The position numbers were made by a program, and so were the translations under genes. A model generated the notes under the pieces. The model was not told the origin of the DNA. It did not search any database and saw nothing but the letters and a program-made list of their open reading frames with translations. Positions 1-11,600 of a stretch of 64,000 nt of DNA are shown here, piece after piece (position 1 is the first letter of the stretch; every line of letters starts with the position of its first letter). The DNA comes from Azolla caroliniana. Taxonomy: Eukaryota; Polypodiophyta. The DNA is taken from assembly GCA_043228905.1 (NCBI GenBank), contig JBHGNT010000004.1:25048001-25112000 (forward strand), read 5' to 3'.

Positions 1-551
1 AACTTAGCAGTTAAGCACGTGACGAAGAGAGGACAAAAGCATGTGTTTGAAATGGGTGTGCACAAGGAGTCCAAATTAGATAATCAAGCCTCTAAATGTT
101 CAAAAACTTGAAGAGACTGTACGAGGAAACAAAAGATGAGCGAACCAAGCATGTAATCATATCAATCAAAGAGATGCATGCTCTCGCGTGTGCGTGCTCG
201 TGTGCGCACCCACATACACTCAATATATATACACAGTGTAAGACGCACAATACTACACTCAATATAAAAGACACATTCTATATGCAATGGAATACAATAC
301 AATATAAAATGGATACTCAATATACAAGACACATACTATATGCAATGCAATACAATACAATATATAAATACATACTCGATATACAAGCCACATACTATAT
401 GCAATGCAATAAAATACAATATAAAATACATGGTACAATATGCAATATAAAAATACAAATTATACATGGGCACAAAGTGCATACATAGGCAATGAAAGTT
501 AAATGAAAGAATGTGCTGAATCAACTGAATGTGACTCAACACACACACACA
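1..551. other. AT-rich upstream region of the receptor kinase
   Basis: No gene is recognised. Reading frames on both strands are low-complexity (runs of CATAC, ACAC and TGCA) and look like shadows of the repeat. The stretch holds a short minisatellite (274-449) and ends in an AC tract next to a TATA box, so it is most simply read as the promoter-proximal region of the downstream kinase gene. Confidence 0.5.
274..449. repeat. ~59-bp minisatellite, three units
   Basis: Three imperfect units begin near 274, 332 and 391, each opening with CATwCTATATGCAATG followed by AATACAATAC-rich sequence and a segment reading CTCAATATACAAG. A fourth, degenerate piece runs towards 449. The array lies about 180-360 bp upstream of the kinase start codon. 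No function is implied by the sequence. Confidence 0.7.
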
Positions 552-559
552 TATATAAA
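552..559 (+). promoter_or_regulatory. TATA box of the receptor kinase gene
   Basis: TATATAAA lies directly after an (AC)n tract and 73 bp upstream of the ATG chosen for the LRR kinase. That spacing would leave a 5' leader of roughly 40-50 nt. The match is strong and well placed, but the transcription start has not been observed. Confidence 0.55.
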
Positions 560-631
560 GAAAAGGAGTGAATGCTCTTTTAGTTTCAAGCAAAACAAAG
601 ATTGGGGTCCTCTTTGCTTAGCTTGCTTGCT

Positions 632-3600
632 ATGAAGAAGAAGAAGGCATGTATCCCTCACATCACCCTACTACTCCTACACATGTTGATGGAGGCAAGT
701 AGTGTATCCGTGGTTCGCAGCACCGGCCTCTCGACGGAAGGCGCTGCCCTTCTCGAGCTCAAGGCCGGCTTCGATGACCCGTTCGGCCACCTATCGGATT
801 GGCAACCCCCAAGCGCAACCACGGCCACCACATTATTCCCGTGCGCGTGGACCGGCGTGACCTGCAACACGTCCGCCTCGGTCACGGGCCTCGACCTCTC
901 ACAACGCAACTTATCGGGCACCCTCTCCGATGCCGCCTTCCGGGGCCTCCCTTGGCTCACCTCCTTCAATGTCTCTTGTAACTCGCTCTCGGGTCCGCTC
1001 CCTTCGTCTCTTTTCTCCCACATCCTGGGCCTCGTGTCTCTCGACCTGAGCCGCAACTACTTCGAAGCTGAATTCCCACCCATCTCACCGGACTCCCTCT
1101 CAGCCCTCTCCTTCTTCTCCGCCTATAGCAACAACTTCACGGGCGCGATCCCGGCCGCATTCTCCCAGCTCCCCCAGCTCCGGCACCTCGACTTGGGCGG
1201 TAGCTTCTTCCAAGGCCCCATCCCGCCTCAACTCGGTAGCCTCTCCTCCCTCACGTACCTCGGCCTCTCGGGGAACCTCCTTGTTGGGCCCATCCCTCCT
1301 GAGCTCGGCATGCTCTCGCAACTCCAACACATGGTCATTGGGTACAACAAGTTTAGTAGCCATATCCCACCTGAATTGGGCAACCTTACTAACCTCCTCT
1401 ACATGGACCTTTGTTGTACCAATCTCTCCGGCCCCATTCCCTCGGAGTTTGGCCGGCTCAAGTCTCTAAACACGCTCTTTCTCTACCGGAACAGCCTCAC
1501 CGGGCCCATCCCGCCCGACCTCGGCCAAATGTCCTCCCTCATGTCCCTCGACTTGTCGGTCAATAACCTCTCGGGAAGCGTCCCAGCCGAGTTCGGCCGC
1601 CTCCGGAGCCTCACATTGTTGAGCTTGATGTATAACAACCTCGACGGACCCCTCCCGCAAGGCATCGGAGACTTGCCCAATCTCCTAACCCTCTTGATAT
1701 GGAATAACTCTTTCTCCGGACCTCTTCCAGCCACGCTAGGCCGAGCTTCACCCCTCCAATGGCTCGACGTCTCCTCTAATCTCTTCGACGGCCCGATCCC
1801 GCCTGATTTGTGCCTTCATTCCAACCTCACCAAGCTCATCATGTTCTCAAATCGGCTGTCCGGCCCCATCCCTGAGAGCATAGCGAGGTGCCCGTCTCTT
1901 CTCCGGGTGCGAATGCAAAACAACCGACTAACCGGACCGATCCCCACGGGGTTCGGATCTCTCCCGAAGCTCACTCGGCTAGAGTTTCAACACAACTTCC
2001 TCTTGGGGAGTATCCCACCGGACATAGCTAACTCATCCGTGCTCAATTACTTGGATGTCTCGTTCAACGACCTCTCGGGCAACCTGCCGGTAGACATATG
2101 GAACCTCGCGAATATCCAGACATTCATCGCGAGCGGGAACAACTTCACCGGAACTATACCGCCCGAGTTCGAGTTCGCGTGCACCACACTCACCCAGCTC
2201 GATCTCTCCGACAATTACCTCTCCGGAAACATACCCCCTACCATAAGCAATTGTGAGAAGCTCATCCAAGTCGAGCTCCAACACAACCTTCTTACCGGAA
2301 CCATTCCGAAGGAGCTTGCGAGTATGCAAAACCTCGAGGTGCTCGACCTCTCCGGCAATCTTTTGAGCGGCGGCATACCATACCAATTCCAAAACTTGAC
2401 AACTCTCGAGGAGTTCAACGTCTCCTATAACAATCTTTCAGGTCCAGTGCCATTCGCGGGGATATTCCGGACCGCTAGCTCGAGCTCTTTCGTCGGGAAC
2501 CCTTACCTTTGCGGTGGGATGCTACCCCACTCGTGCATCGATGGGTCAGATGAAAACCCGGGGAGTGATGGCGGAAGGAGGAGGAGGAGCTCTAGCCTAG
2601 GCATGATGTGGGTAGTCGGGTGTGTTTTCGGGGTTTCTCTACTAGTGCTAATGGTTGGGGGCCGGTGCCTAGTCAAGCAATCCGGAGCTGGGATGAAGTT
2701 GTTCGGTTGTTGGTACGATAGCGAGGACGCGTCCGAAGACGTGGACGAGTGGCCGTGGAGGCTCACCGCATTCCAGAGGCTAGCATTCACGAGCAACGAC
2801 ATCGTAGGAGCTTTGAAAGACGAGAACATTGTCGGGAGGGGGGCTACAGGCACAGTCTATCGGGCCATTATGCCAAGCGGAGAGGTCGTCGCGGTGAAGA
2901 AGCTATGGATGAGCCTCAAGATCAAAAGCACCAAAGGAACGAAGGGCTCCAAGTTGGTCGAGCCTCGAGGTTTCGAGATTGAGGTTGACCTCCTCGGGAG
3001 CATACGCCACCGAAACATTGTGAGGCTGTTGGGATATTGCTCCAACAATGTCGACACTTTGCTAATTTACGAGTATATGACCAACGGGAGCTTGCACGAT
3101 GCTCTTCACGGGAAGGACCGAGGTTGTATCCTACTCGCCGATTGGGTGACGCGGTACAATGTGGCGGTCGGGATTGCGCAAGGGCTTTGCTACCTTCACC
3201 ATGATTGCTTCCCTTTGGTGGTCCACCGAGATGTGAAATCGAACAATATATTGCTAGACTCCAATATGGAAGCTCGGGTCGCGGATTTCGGCGTGGCAAA
3301 GCTCGTGGAAAGTACGAACGAATCCATGTCTATGATCGCGGGTTCTTATGGCTATATAGCTCCAGGTATTATATTAACATTGTGTGCAATGCCATGCCAT
3401 CGTGACTAACCATCCTAGTTTTAAAGATATACTGAAAAGTGTTATAGCTTCAGGGTGGTGAATCTAGTGTCTACTATTTCTAGGGTCACTATGTTAAGGT
3501 TTAAATTTTGATGGTTTCACACCTTGCAGAATATGCATACACCCTCAAGGTTGATGAAAAGACTGACATATATAGCTTTGGCGTGGTGCTACTCGAGCTT

Positions 3601-3915
3601 CTAACGGGTAAGAGGCCGATCGAGTCCGAGTTTGGGGATGCGGTGAACATTGTGGAGTGGGTCCGAGGCAAGGTGAGGAGCAAGGCGGGCATCGTGGACG
3701 CGCTAGATGCAAATGTGGGGGCCTCATGTAGCATGGTGCAAGAGGAGATGCTCCTAGTGCTCAGGATTGCGTTGTTGTGCACGAGCCGATGCCCGAGGGA
3801 TCGGCCTTCGATGAGGGATGTGGTGACCATGTTAGCCGAGGCGAAGCCGAGAAGGAAAAGCAACAATATGGGTGGATCGATTATGCCGATGGACATGCCG
3901 GACCATAACACATAA
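632..3915 (+). CDS. TDR: LRR receptor kinase, TDR/PXY type (class XI)
   Basis: Two exons, 632-3365 and 3530-3915, join in phase 1 (CCAG|GTATTA ... TTGCAG|AATATG) and give 1039 residues. The ATG at 632 is followed by a lysine patch and hydrophobic stretch typical of a signal peptide (about residues 1-25). Next come an N-cap ending in the WTGVTC cysteine pair, a run of about 21-22 plant-type LRRs without an island, a transmembrane segment near residues 657-680, and a kinase domain. The kinase has the glycine loop GRGATGTVY (~733), VAVKK lysine (~755), HRDVKSNN (~865) and DFGVAK (~885), so it looks like an active RD kinase. The juxtamembrane [11 protein letters not shown] block, the C-terminal [17 protein letters not shown] block and a double-glycine GGSFFQG in the LRRs match the TDR/PXY subfamily. 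Members bind TDIF-type CLE peptides at the plasma membrane and control vascular stem cells in flowering plants. The intron in the APE region is usual for class XI. A neighbouring class XI subfamily remains possible. Confidence 0.92.
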
Positions 3916-6704
3916 TACATTGTATATGTTGTTGGAAGTCAAGTGGTAAGGCCATGGTAGCCTACCCTACTTAGAGTAGTTTCTTTTCTACATAACCTTG
4001 TGGAATCTTGAGATTTGAACCCTTGATGAATCGTAGAAGAATCTCATACCCTCTCTTTAGAGTGTAATGTACATTTGGCAAACTATTAACCTCATGAGTA
4101 TACACTAAAAATCTTGGAAATAAAGATAGATACATAGAAAGAAAAAGAATGTTAAAGCATGGGTCTAAACAATGTCTAGGGTCTACTATTACTAGAACTA
4201 CTATCGTCGCGGTTTCAAAATGCAATGCATCAATGTTCGAACAATCTTCTTCTTCTTTGTTCTTTCCTTCAGTAATCATCTCCATATGTCATCTCATCCA
4301 ATTCTACATGCAAATCAGTGACATAATTCCATTTTGTTACATATTTGTTCCCTCTCTAGTATTTGGAAATTTGTACAATCTTAGGTAGTTTGTTTCCACT
4401 CCTCAAACACTACGATTTTTCCTGTCTATTATTAATATAAAAATTCCATTGATCAATTCTATGCTCTGACATGTTTGTTGCTTGGCCAACAATCTGGAAA
4501 TTTTGGGATTGCCAAGATACTCAAGTCACAACTAGTACAATTTGTATGTTAGACTTAACTAGAAATAGACACTTAGAATGAAGAATGGAATTAGCCACTT
4601 TTTCTCTCGCTTTCTCTCTAACACACACATACGTACACTAGAATTGTTGGCTCAAGTCTAGGTTCCACGCACCTTTCACTTTGTCCCATGAGTCAAATCT
4701 AGCCTTTGGGGATGAAATAGAACATGTTTGGTTGGTTTGTGTCAAATCAGCTTCTGCAATTTCGTAAATGGTATGTTTGACATCCCCTAAACATTGAGAA
4801 GTTCATTTATATATACATTAGTAGCATCTAAAAAGAGTTAGTTTGATGAGGTTTCACTCATTTGGAACTACAAAAGGGAAGTGGTTGCTCTAGACAAATG
4901 TTGTCAATATACAAATCCTCGTTTTAATGCTTTAAATCTTAGTGTTTGAGGTTAATATTGCCAATTATTTAGAATAGATTGGCCAAATTTCTCGAAAGGG
5001 ACATATAACAATTGTCGAATGAGGATCATGTTCACATTTATTTGAAATCCGTTGTCAAATCAAATGTTGCTTATAAGATATATACAGATAAAAAAATAAA
5101 AAACATGTAGTGTGTTCAAGCATCCAAGCTCCATTCTAACATGGAACTCGTGTGTGTACTATTAAATCAAGATTGGAAATAATAGTTTAATTTATGATTA
5201 TGCTTGTTCCTCACACATACATATACAATTGTACATCAATTTCCACTTAAAATGGTGTGTATCAAATCCTCTCCCATTCATATCATTGTTTATTCAATTG
5301 TCCAATGTCATAGAAAAGGAAGTATAAACGGAGAAGAAAGAGTTAACAAAGTTTTGTAAAAAATGCTTATCTATAATAGTTTCTTGGTCACGTTCAAATG
5401 AGTGTCTCTCACTTCATGGATTTCGCACTACCTATATACGATTAGACTATTGTAGAATTTCAAGTAGTGGCTATATAAGAAGAGGATAAACTTCTTGCAT
5501 TTAGCAAATAACTCCTAGGATTCATAAAACATTGTATACTTCTCCCTCGTGACTTTCTTGGATTTGTTGCCACATTCATTAAAGCATATTCACATTTGAG
5601 TATATCTAATTCACTTATTTTCTAAATCAATTAGCAAACTTCCATGTGTTGTTTGGGCAACTATGCTAATGTAATATTGGCACATGCATTGTATCGTAAC
5701 ACAAACATTTTTAGCAATGCATTACATTGGTGATGGAAAATTGTAAATCAAGGTGAAACACTCCAAAAAGGATATTAACACATCAACTTAGAAACATTCA
5801 ACACCTTAGTCATAAATGTGCTCCTCAATGCCATGAGCGGCACATCAAGCATAAGTGATTTGTGTGAGGGAAAACCTAATAACCTAAAAGGATACGAAGT
5901 TTATTGCCAAATTCTAGTTGAGGATATTGTAACACACATGTGCTTATAAGGGCATAAATAGGTCATGAGAGACCTAACCAAGATAAAAGATATCCTCTTA
6001 AAAGAAACACTATTGTCATAACTTAAACGGAGAAGATTGTAACATAATATCCTCATGCATGCGCATACATATGTCGTGTTCTCTTTAGTAAAATGCAAAC
6101 AAGAAATGGGTGCATGGTGTTGAAGTAAGTTGAAGCTGAAATGGTTCCCTATAGTAATGCTAAAGTATTTAAAATGTTGAATGCTTGACTAATCAAAGAT
6201 CTCCCATGTGCAAGATACTCACCTGGAATGGATGTCCTCAAATACCAATAAATCTAACACTTTGAATATAAACATAGTATCGGAGGTAGAAGTAGAGGAT
6301 GGGTTGTCGAAATCAATAAAGTGCTGATGCAAAATGAACAAAAACTTAGCAAAATACTCGTGTGTAAATGTTTCTCCTTTTCAATCCCTCGATAGCCATT
6401 TGTTCAATCTAACATTTCTTAGTTGAACCAACTAAAACTTTGAATGGGTTTTAAGAGGAAATAGAAGTCCTTACATGAGGTGGCAAGATGAGACTTAAAA
6501 AAAAGGTATTGCACCATATTGACAATCACATGAATGAAGGCACCATATAATTCAATATCAACACGACAACTCTCCCTAAACAATAGTAATGGTTACCATA
6601 TAACAATGGAAGACACCCACTCTTAATGAAATGCCAAACGAAGTGGCCGTTGTATTTGCCTACACTACCCTTCAAGTACGCCTAAACTAAGTCATTCTTA
6701 GGCA
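3916..6704. other. AT-rich intergenic region, nothing recognised
   Basis: This lies between the receptor kinase stop codon and the first inverted-repeat element. Apart from the kinase 3' UTR, expected in the first few hundred bases, I see no reading frame longer than about 100 codons with protein-like composition, no repeat array and no RNA gene. Frames at 3971-4285 and 5901-6098 have no recognisable domain. Confidence 0.5.
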
Positions 6705-7431
6705 CATAGATTGACGCATGCGTGATATTCGTGGTATTCACCATCCGTAATATTTGAGAATACAAAATGACCCCAAGAATATTATAGAACCATTCGTTTT
6801 AAATTTACACAATAAAAATGATTTAATTTACTATATAAAAGTAATTAATTCGCTATACTATTAATTAATTCACTAATAATGAATTAATTTACTAAAAATA
6901 TTAATTAATTCATTAAGGTTCCTAATTTCCGCAAAAAGTAGGGTTTCAGGAATTAAAATATTAATTAATTCACTAATAATGAATTAATTTACTACAACAT
7001 TAATTAATTCACGAATAATTAATTAATTAGGGTTCCTAATTTCAGCCAAATTTAGGGTTTCAGCAAAACCCTGAGTTTGGAGGCCGAGAACAATATATAT
7101 GTATGTAGGTGTCCTCAGAGGATGAGGGGGCGTCGAGAATGGAGACCGAGAAGAAGAAATATGGTCGAAATTAGGGTTTTCAGCCGAAACCCTAATTTGC
7201 AGGCCGAGAACAGGATGCAAGGGGAGGCGAGGGTGTAAGGATCACGGACAGACAAGATGCAGGTTGCGACCTCTTCGCTGACTGTTCGGTGTTGTTCGCT
7301 CACAGTAGCTAGCATTAAAAAAAAAACGAAATTTTTTGTTTCAACAAAAAAGTTTTAAAAAGCAACGAATACTGTTACCTGTATTCGCATTCGTAGGGGA
7401 GGCCCGACGAATGCGAATATGTCAATCTATG
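6705..7431. mobile_element. 727-bp inverted-repeat element with TTTAGGG hairpins
   Basis: The element begins CATAGATTGAC and ends GTCAATCTATG, a perfect terminal inverted repeat, with subterminal ATATTCG/CGAATAT motifs. The left ~100 bp match the left end of the large element at 17295 and, inverted, the right end at 29645. Internally there are tandem TTAATTAATTCAC-type units (about 6830-7030). Two copies of a segment follow, with TTAGGGTTT facing AAACCCTAA and then GGCCGAGAACA (about 7050-7230), and then an A-rich tract. There is no coding capacity, so it is non-autonomous. Flanking 8-mers match only partly, so the target duplication is decayed or absent. Confidence 0.65.
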
Positions 7432-8647
7432 GCTGGGCATGTGTTCAGATCAGGTTTATAAAATACATAATCATTTTTTAGCATGTACATATGTATATGA
7501 TTGCATTGTTCACATGTGGATGTTTCAAATGCCCCAAGGAATTTGCCTTAAAGATTTATACCTTAACGTTATGCTTGTAAGACCACAATAGGGTAAACCT
7601 AAGCGTCACGTTTGTAAGACCACAATATGGTAAAACCAAAAATGTCAGTTTCTCCTAACACTCCTCCACATTAGATTTACTATCAATGGGATTAAAGGCC
7701 AACGTGGTGGTTATTAGCCTAGGAACAACCTACATATTGCTCAGATCTCACCACGATTTACGAAGGTGTTGCATAACAAGAAAATTGTCACAGGCAGCAA
7801 TGGCAAAGAAAATATCAGGAATGTTTGGAGAAATCTCTCTTCTTAAGCCATTTATTCCAGAGAAATTTTGTTAGAAGACCATGGAGCATCACTGGTTATA
7901 AATACCACATTTTATTTGTGTATAATGTGCTTCAGAGGACAGTAGGCACAGTACATGTCAACCTCCAGATAACATCAGAAATACAAGCAAAACAAATTCC
8001 TCAAGTTTCCCACTATGCCAGAAATACCTTCACTCAACTCCAAAAACTACAGTTTGCGGTGAATATTTTGAGCAGAGAACATCAGAAATACAACTCGTCT
8101 TTATCATTTTATCAAGCAAAACAAATTCTTCAAGTTTCCCAACATGCCAGAAATACCTTCACTCAACTCCAAAAACTACAGTTTGCGGTGAATATTTTGA
8201 GCTTAGACAAACAGAAATGTTTGGAACTGCCTTTGATAGGTAACCATGGTCAGTCTCTACAAAAGTAAGCTTTGTTTACTAATTTCTTCGGTACTTCCAC
8301 ATGTATGTATGTCTTCCAATTAAATCTTCGGGAGAAGTATGATGGAACTAATACAATGTATTTTTTGTCACAATAATTCGGACAATCGCAATTTAAAAAG
8401 TAGCAAAAACACAGCAGAGTGCATCAGGCTCCCTCGCTCTGAAGCTAAATTTATTCAAATTCTTCCATTGCCATCATTATTTGATGCTAGACACTTATAT
8501 ATCAAATGCTGGAGATTCCCGGAAAGGAAACTATAGCACTGAATTGTCCATAATTCCTACAGCAAGTATATGGTCGAAGAAAAAAGACATCTTTTTGTTC
8601 CAAAGCAAAAGGAAGAGTAGCAAAATAAGGAATATTCCAGATATCCC
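7432..8647. other. Intergenic region downstream of the FAd gene
   Basis: This separates the inverted-repeat element from the stop codon of the minus-strand ATP synthase gene. The last few hundred bases probably include that gene's 3' UTR. The only structured item is a tandem duplication at about 7984-8215. The plus-strand frame across it has no recognisable domain and owes its length to the duplication. Confidence 0.45.
7984..8215. repeat. Tandem duplication, ~131-bp period
   Basis: Two copies of a ~100-bp block opening with CAAGCAAAACAAATTC begin near 7984 and 8115 and differ at only a few positions. Each includes CTTCACTCAACTCC and CAGTTTGCGGTGAATATTTTGAGC. The duplication preserves a reading frame, but nothing else suggests coding. 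It probably arose by unequal crossing-over or slippage. Confidence 0.75.
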
Positions 8648-11600
8648 TCACAGATAGTTTCGATGGTCCAATTTCTTCAGATCAACCTGAATGTCTTCCA
8701 GGCCATGTCTGCACAAGATACGATTATATTAACAAAATACCATCACAACCAGAATCTAGCAAGATTTAATGCTACAGTATGACTGATCATTATTTGAAAC
8801 ACAACTATATTGCATCTATCCTACTTCATGCATTTCCTGAAAAAACAACTCTCCATTTCAGATTAGTTTCCAAACATTTCTAAATTTAATGCTTCAATCA
8901 GATTTCCCTTCTTAAACCTCAAGATGTAAAAACATGGCAGCATACTGAGATGAGTATGATACATACCGTTTCTTGTGTGTTTCAATTGTGTGAACGACTT
9001 CATTTTTCATGTGTTCAAGCTCTGCCTTAGCAAATATGGTATCCAACTGACCTCCCAAGTCCTTCAATGAGTTCGGATTTACTCCCAACCTGTTTCAGAA
9101 ATCAGAAAAATGGTATTATTATTTCTTCCATATCATTAACACACTACCTTAGATTCTGAAAGTAGACCGTACGCCTTATTGATAGCATCAAATTCTTTAC
9201 GAAGTAAGCTCATGCCCTCTTTGTCACCACGGATCAAAACTCTGCCAATCTTCTTCTCGATCTTCTCCACAGCCTCAATCATCAATTTATCGCCCTCATA
9301 TTTTTCCTTTACACCCAATCTATATTGCAAAGATTTTAAACCATTAGTTTGAAACATAATTTTAAGGTCATGTCACCAACTCTAAGCAAAACATGGGGAA
9401 GAAAACAAATCCACTGAGTTACATACTGGGCCTTCAGTTTTGGCAATGCTTTGAAGAATGTCTTCACATCTGGTGCTGCTGCGGCTTGACGATCAATCCA
9501 CGATGCGAGTTGCTCTGTTTTTGATGGTAAGCCAACCCTGGATTTTGCGAACGCCAATAAATCACTCAATATTATGTAGCTTAGATGAACACCCCTTTAT
9601 GATTCAATCACTTGTTTATTTTATATACCTACTTTTTTCTAGCTCCATCCATGAGAGCCTTATACTCTGAAACTGCTTTGTCATCTTCAGGGTCTAAGGT
9701 AATTTTTGATTTCGTCAACTCCGATATCATAGTCTTATATTTGTTCATCATATTGAAGAAGATTCTTTTCAATGGATCTGCACATCATGGAGATTAAACA
9801 CTCGGTTTTCGTTTTTTTAGATATCGGTACATTATTTTCAATACAAAAAAAAAGCAGACTATAAAGCCCATTACAAGAGCCATATCGTAGAAGAAATGGA
9901 AAGAGGGAGATATTGAGTTGGGAAAAACATAGCAATATGGAGTTTAGGTTCCACGGAATACCTACTTGAGACCAACAAATGATACAGAGAAAGAGAGAGG
10001 ACACAGACAGATAGACAGAGAAGAAGATGTGATGCTTAAAATACATATGAGACAACAATTGAGGCAGCACGTTATATTTTAACTAGACCTTAAATACATT
10101 CAATATTGACCTGAAGAGCAGAATAGAAAGTTGTGAGAATGACTTTGACCGAAAAAACATGTCTTCACAGAAAGAGGGCTCCACAGTGTTCATATTTTTT
10201 TAGACAAGCAACAAAAAACAAGACCCATACAGGCACTCATCTAAATTTGTGAACTATTTGACAACTGGTTTGTAATATGAGTTTAAGTAGCTACATAAAT
10301 CAATCTTTTTATTTGGTGGCAAGCTCTGACGAAAATTGCAAGTCTCACAAAAAAGCCCCGCTAAGATCAGCATTAAATAAGAATAAATAAAAACCTATGA
10401 AAGAGCTTAGAACGAAGGCCTTAACTAAGTAAAAACAGAGTCTAAATGGGATTTTCTTCCTTTTGCTGACTAAGTGTTTCATCCATATTAATCGTTCATA
10501 ATATTCCTTCACTCCTTAACTAAGTACAAACTCACATAGTCAAAAGTCAATTGCCTTCTATTCAATGAAGCTTTTGATCACCAATGCTTTTCTGCTTGTT
10601 AACCAATCTAACAATTCAATCTCCATCCAGAGCCTTCATCCCACAGGACTACTGCTAGACCTTCGATGCTCCTCTATAAGAACAAGAAAAACAGCGCCAC
10701 CACTACTTCGTTGGAATCCGACTCATTTTCCCCTTAGTTATGAGATTTACAATCTCAAACTTGAGGCGCCAAAATCCTCTACGCTGTAGTTAATCCTATT
10801 TTCTAATGCATTTTCAACCTATAGTTAATTTATGAACCTAATTATAAAACACGCTGAATATAAATCTTGTCAGCAATATAAATGAGCATACTGAGAAACC
10901 TTACTAGAATGTAGACTGGTATCTAACATGACTGTGGCCATTACGAGCTGATTAAAGGATAGAATCTCAGGTTCAAGTCCCATTCATCAACCTTCTAAAG
11001 TTTTCCAAGAAAAACCCCAGAACATGAAATTCAAATGGCTCCCTACATGTACAGATGACTGGACTAATTTTATAGTTGAGTTTACTTAAAGACTAAAAAT
11101 ACCTTAGTTCTAAAGTATGAATCATATTAATAATGCCAATGTTTTAAATTTAGACAACATGAACCACACTACTATTAATTTCTGGTGACATAATTGATAG
11201 TAGATCACTCTAATCGCTTGGAAAACGACATGGTTTGATTCATAAAGATACACTATTGATTTCAAATGCAATCATTGTTAAGAATGGGTGAACAATACTT
11301 GGAGGCTTTCGCTCTAATTCCAATATTTTATGTTAGATTAATAATAATTAGGATATCTAGCTATAATTGGTTAAGCATCTCTCAAGGCCATGAAGACAGT
11401 TTTCCCCTTGCGTACAAGACTACAATATGTGGCATCAATGTTTACTTTTACTCTTAGTAAATGAATTATAAATGTATACAACAAAATTCAGGTCAAGGTA
11501 GTAATTAGATGTTCACATTTACAAATTATAGATTCTCATATTACTAATCGCATGATAATTCAATTAGGCTTTTACATGATTTCAGTTATCAACCAGCTGA

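Noticed and set aside
96-593. 130- and 85-codon frames upstream of the kinase
   Set aside because: They are products of the CATAC/TGCAAT minisatellite, and their composition is low-complexity.
602-631. Longer start for the kinase at 602
   Set aside because: The codon at 602 is TTG, not ATG. The first ATG in frame is 632 and is followed by a good signal peptide.
658-3299. Several long minus-strand and alternative-frame ORFs inside the receptor kinase gene
   Set aside because: They mirror the GC-rich LRR and kinase codons in other frames and have no domain of their own.
7825-8268. 147-codon plus-strand ORF with an internal peptide repeat
   Set aside because: The peptide repeat is explained by a DNA tandem duplication. 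There is no recognised domain and it lies in the 3' flank of FAd.
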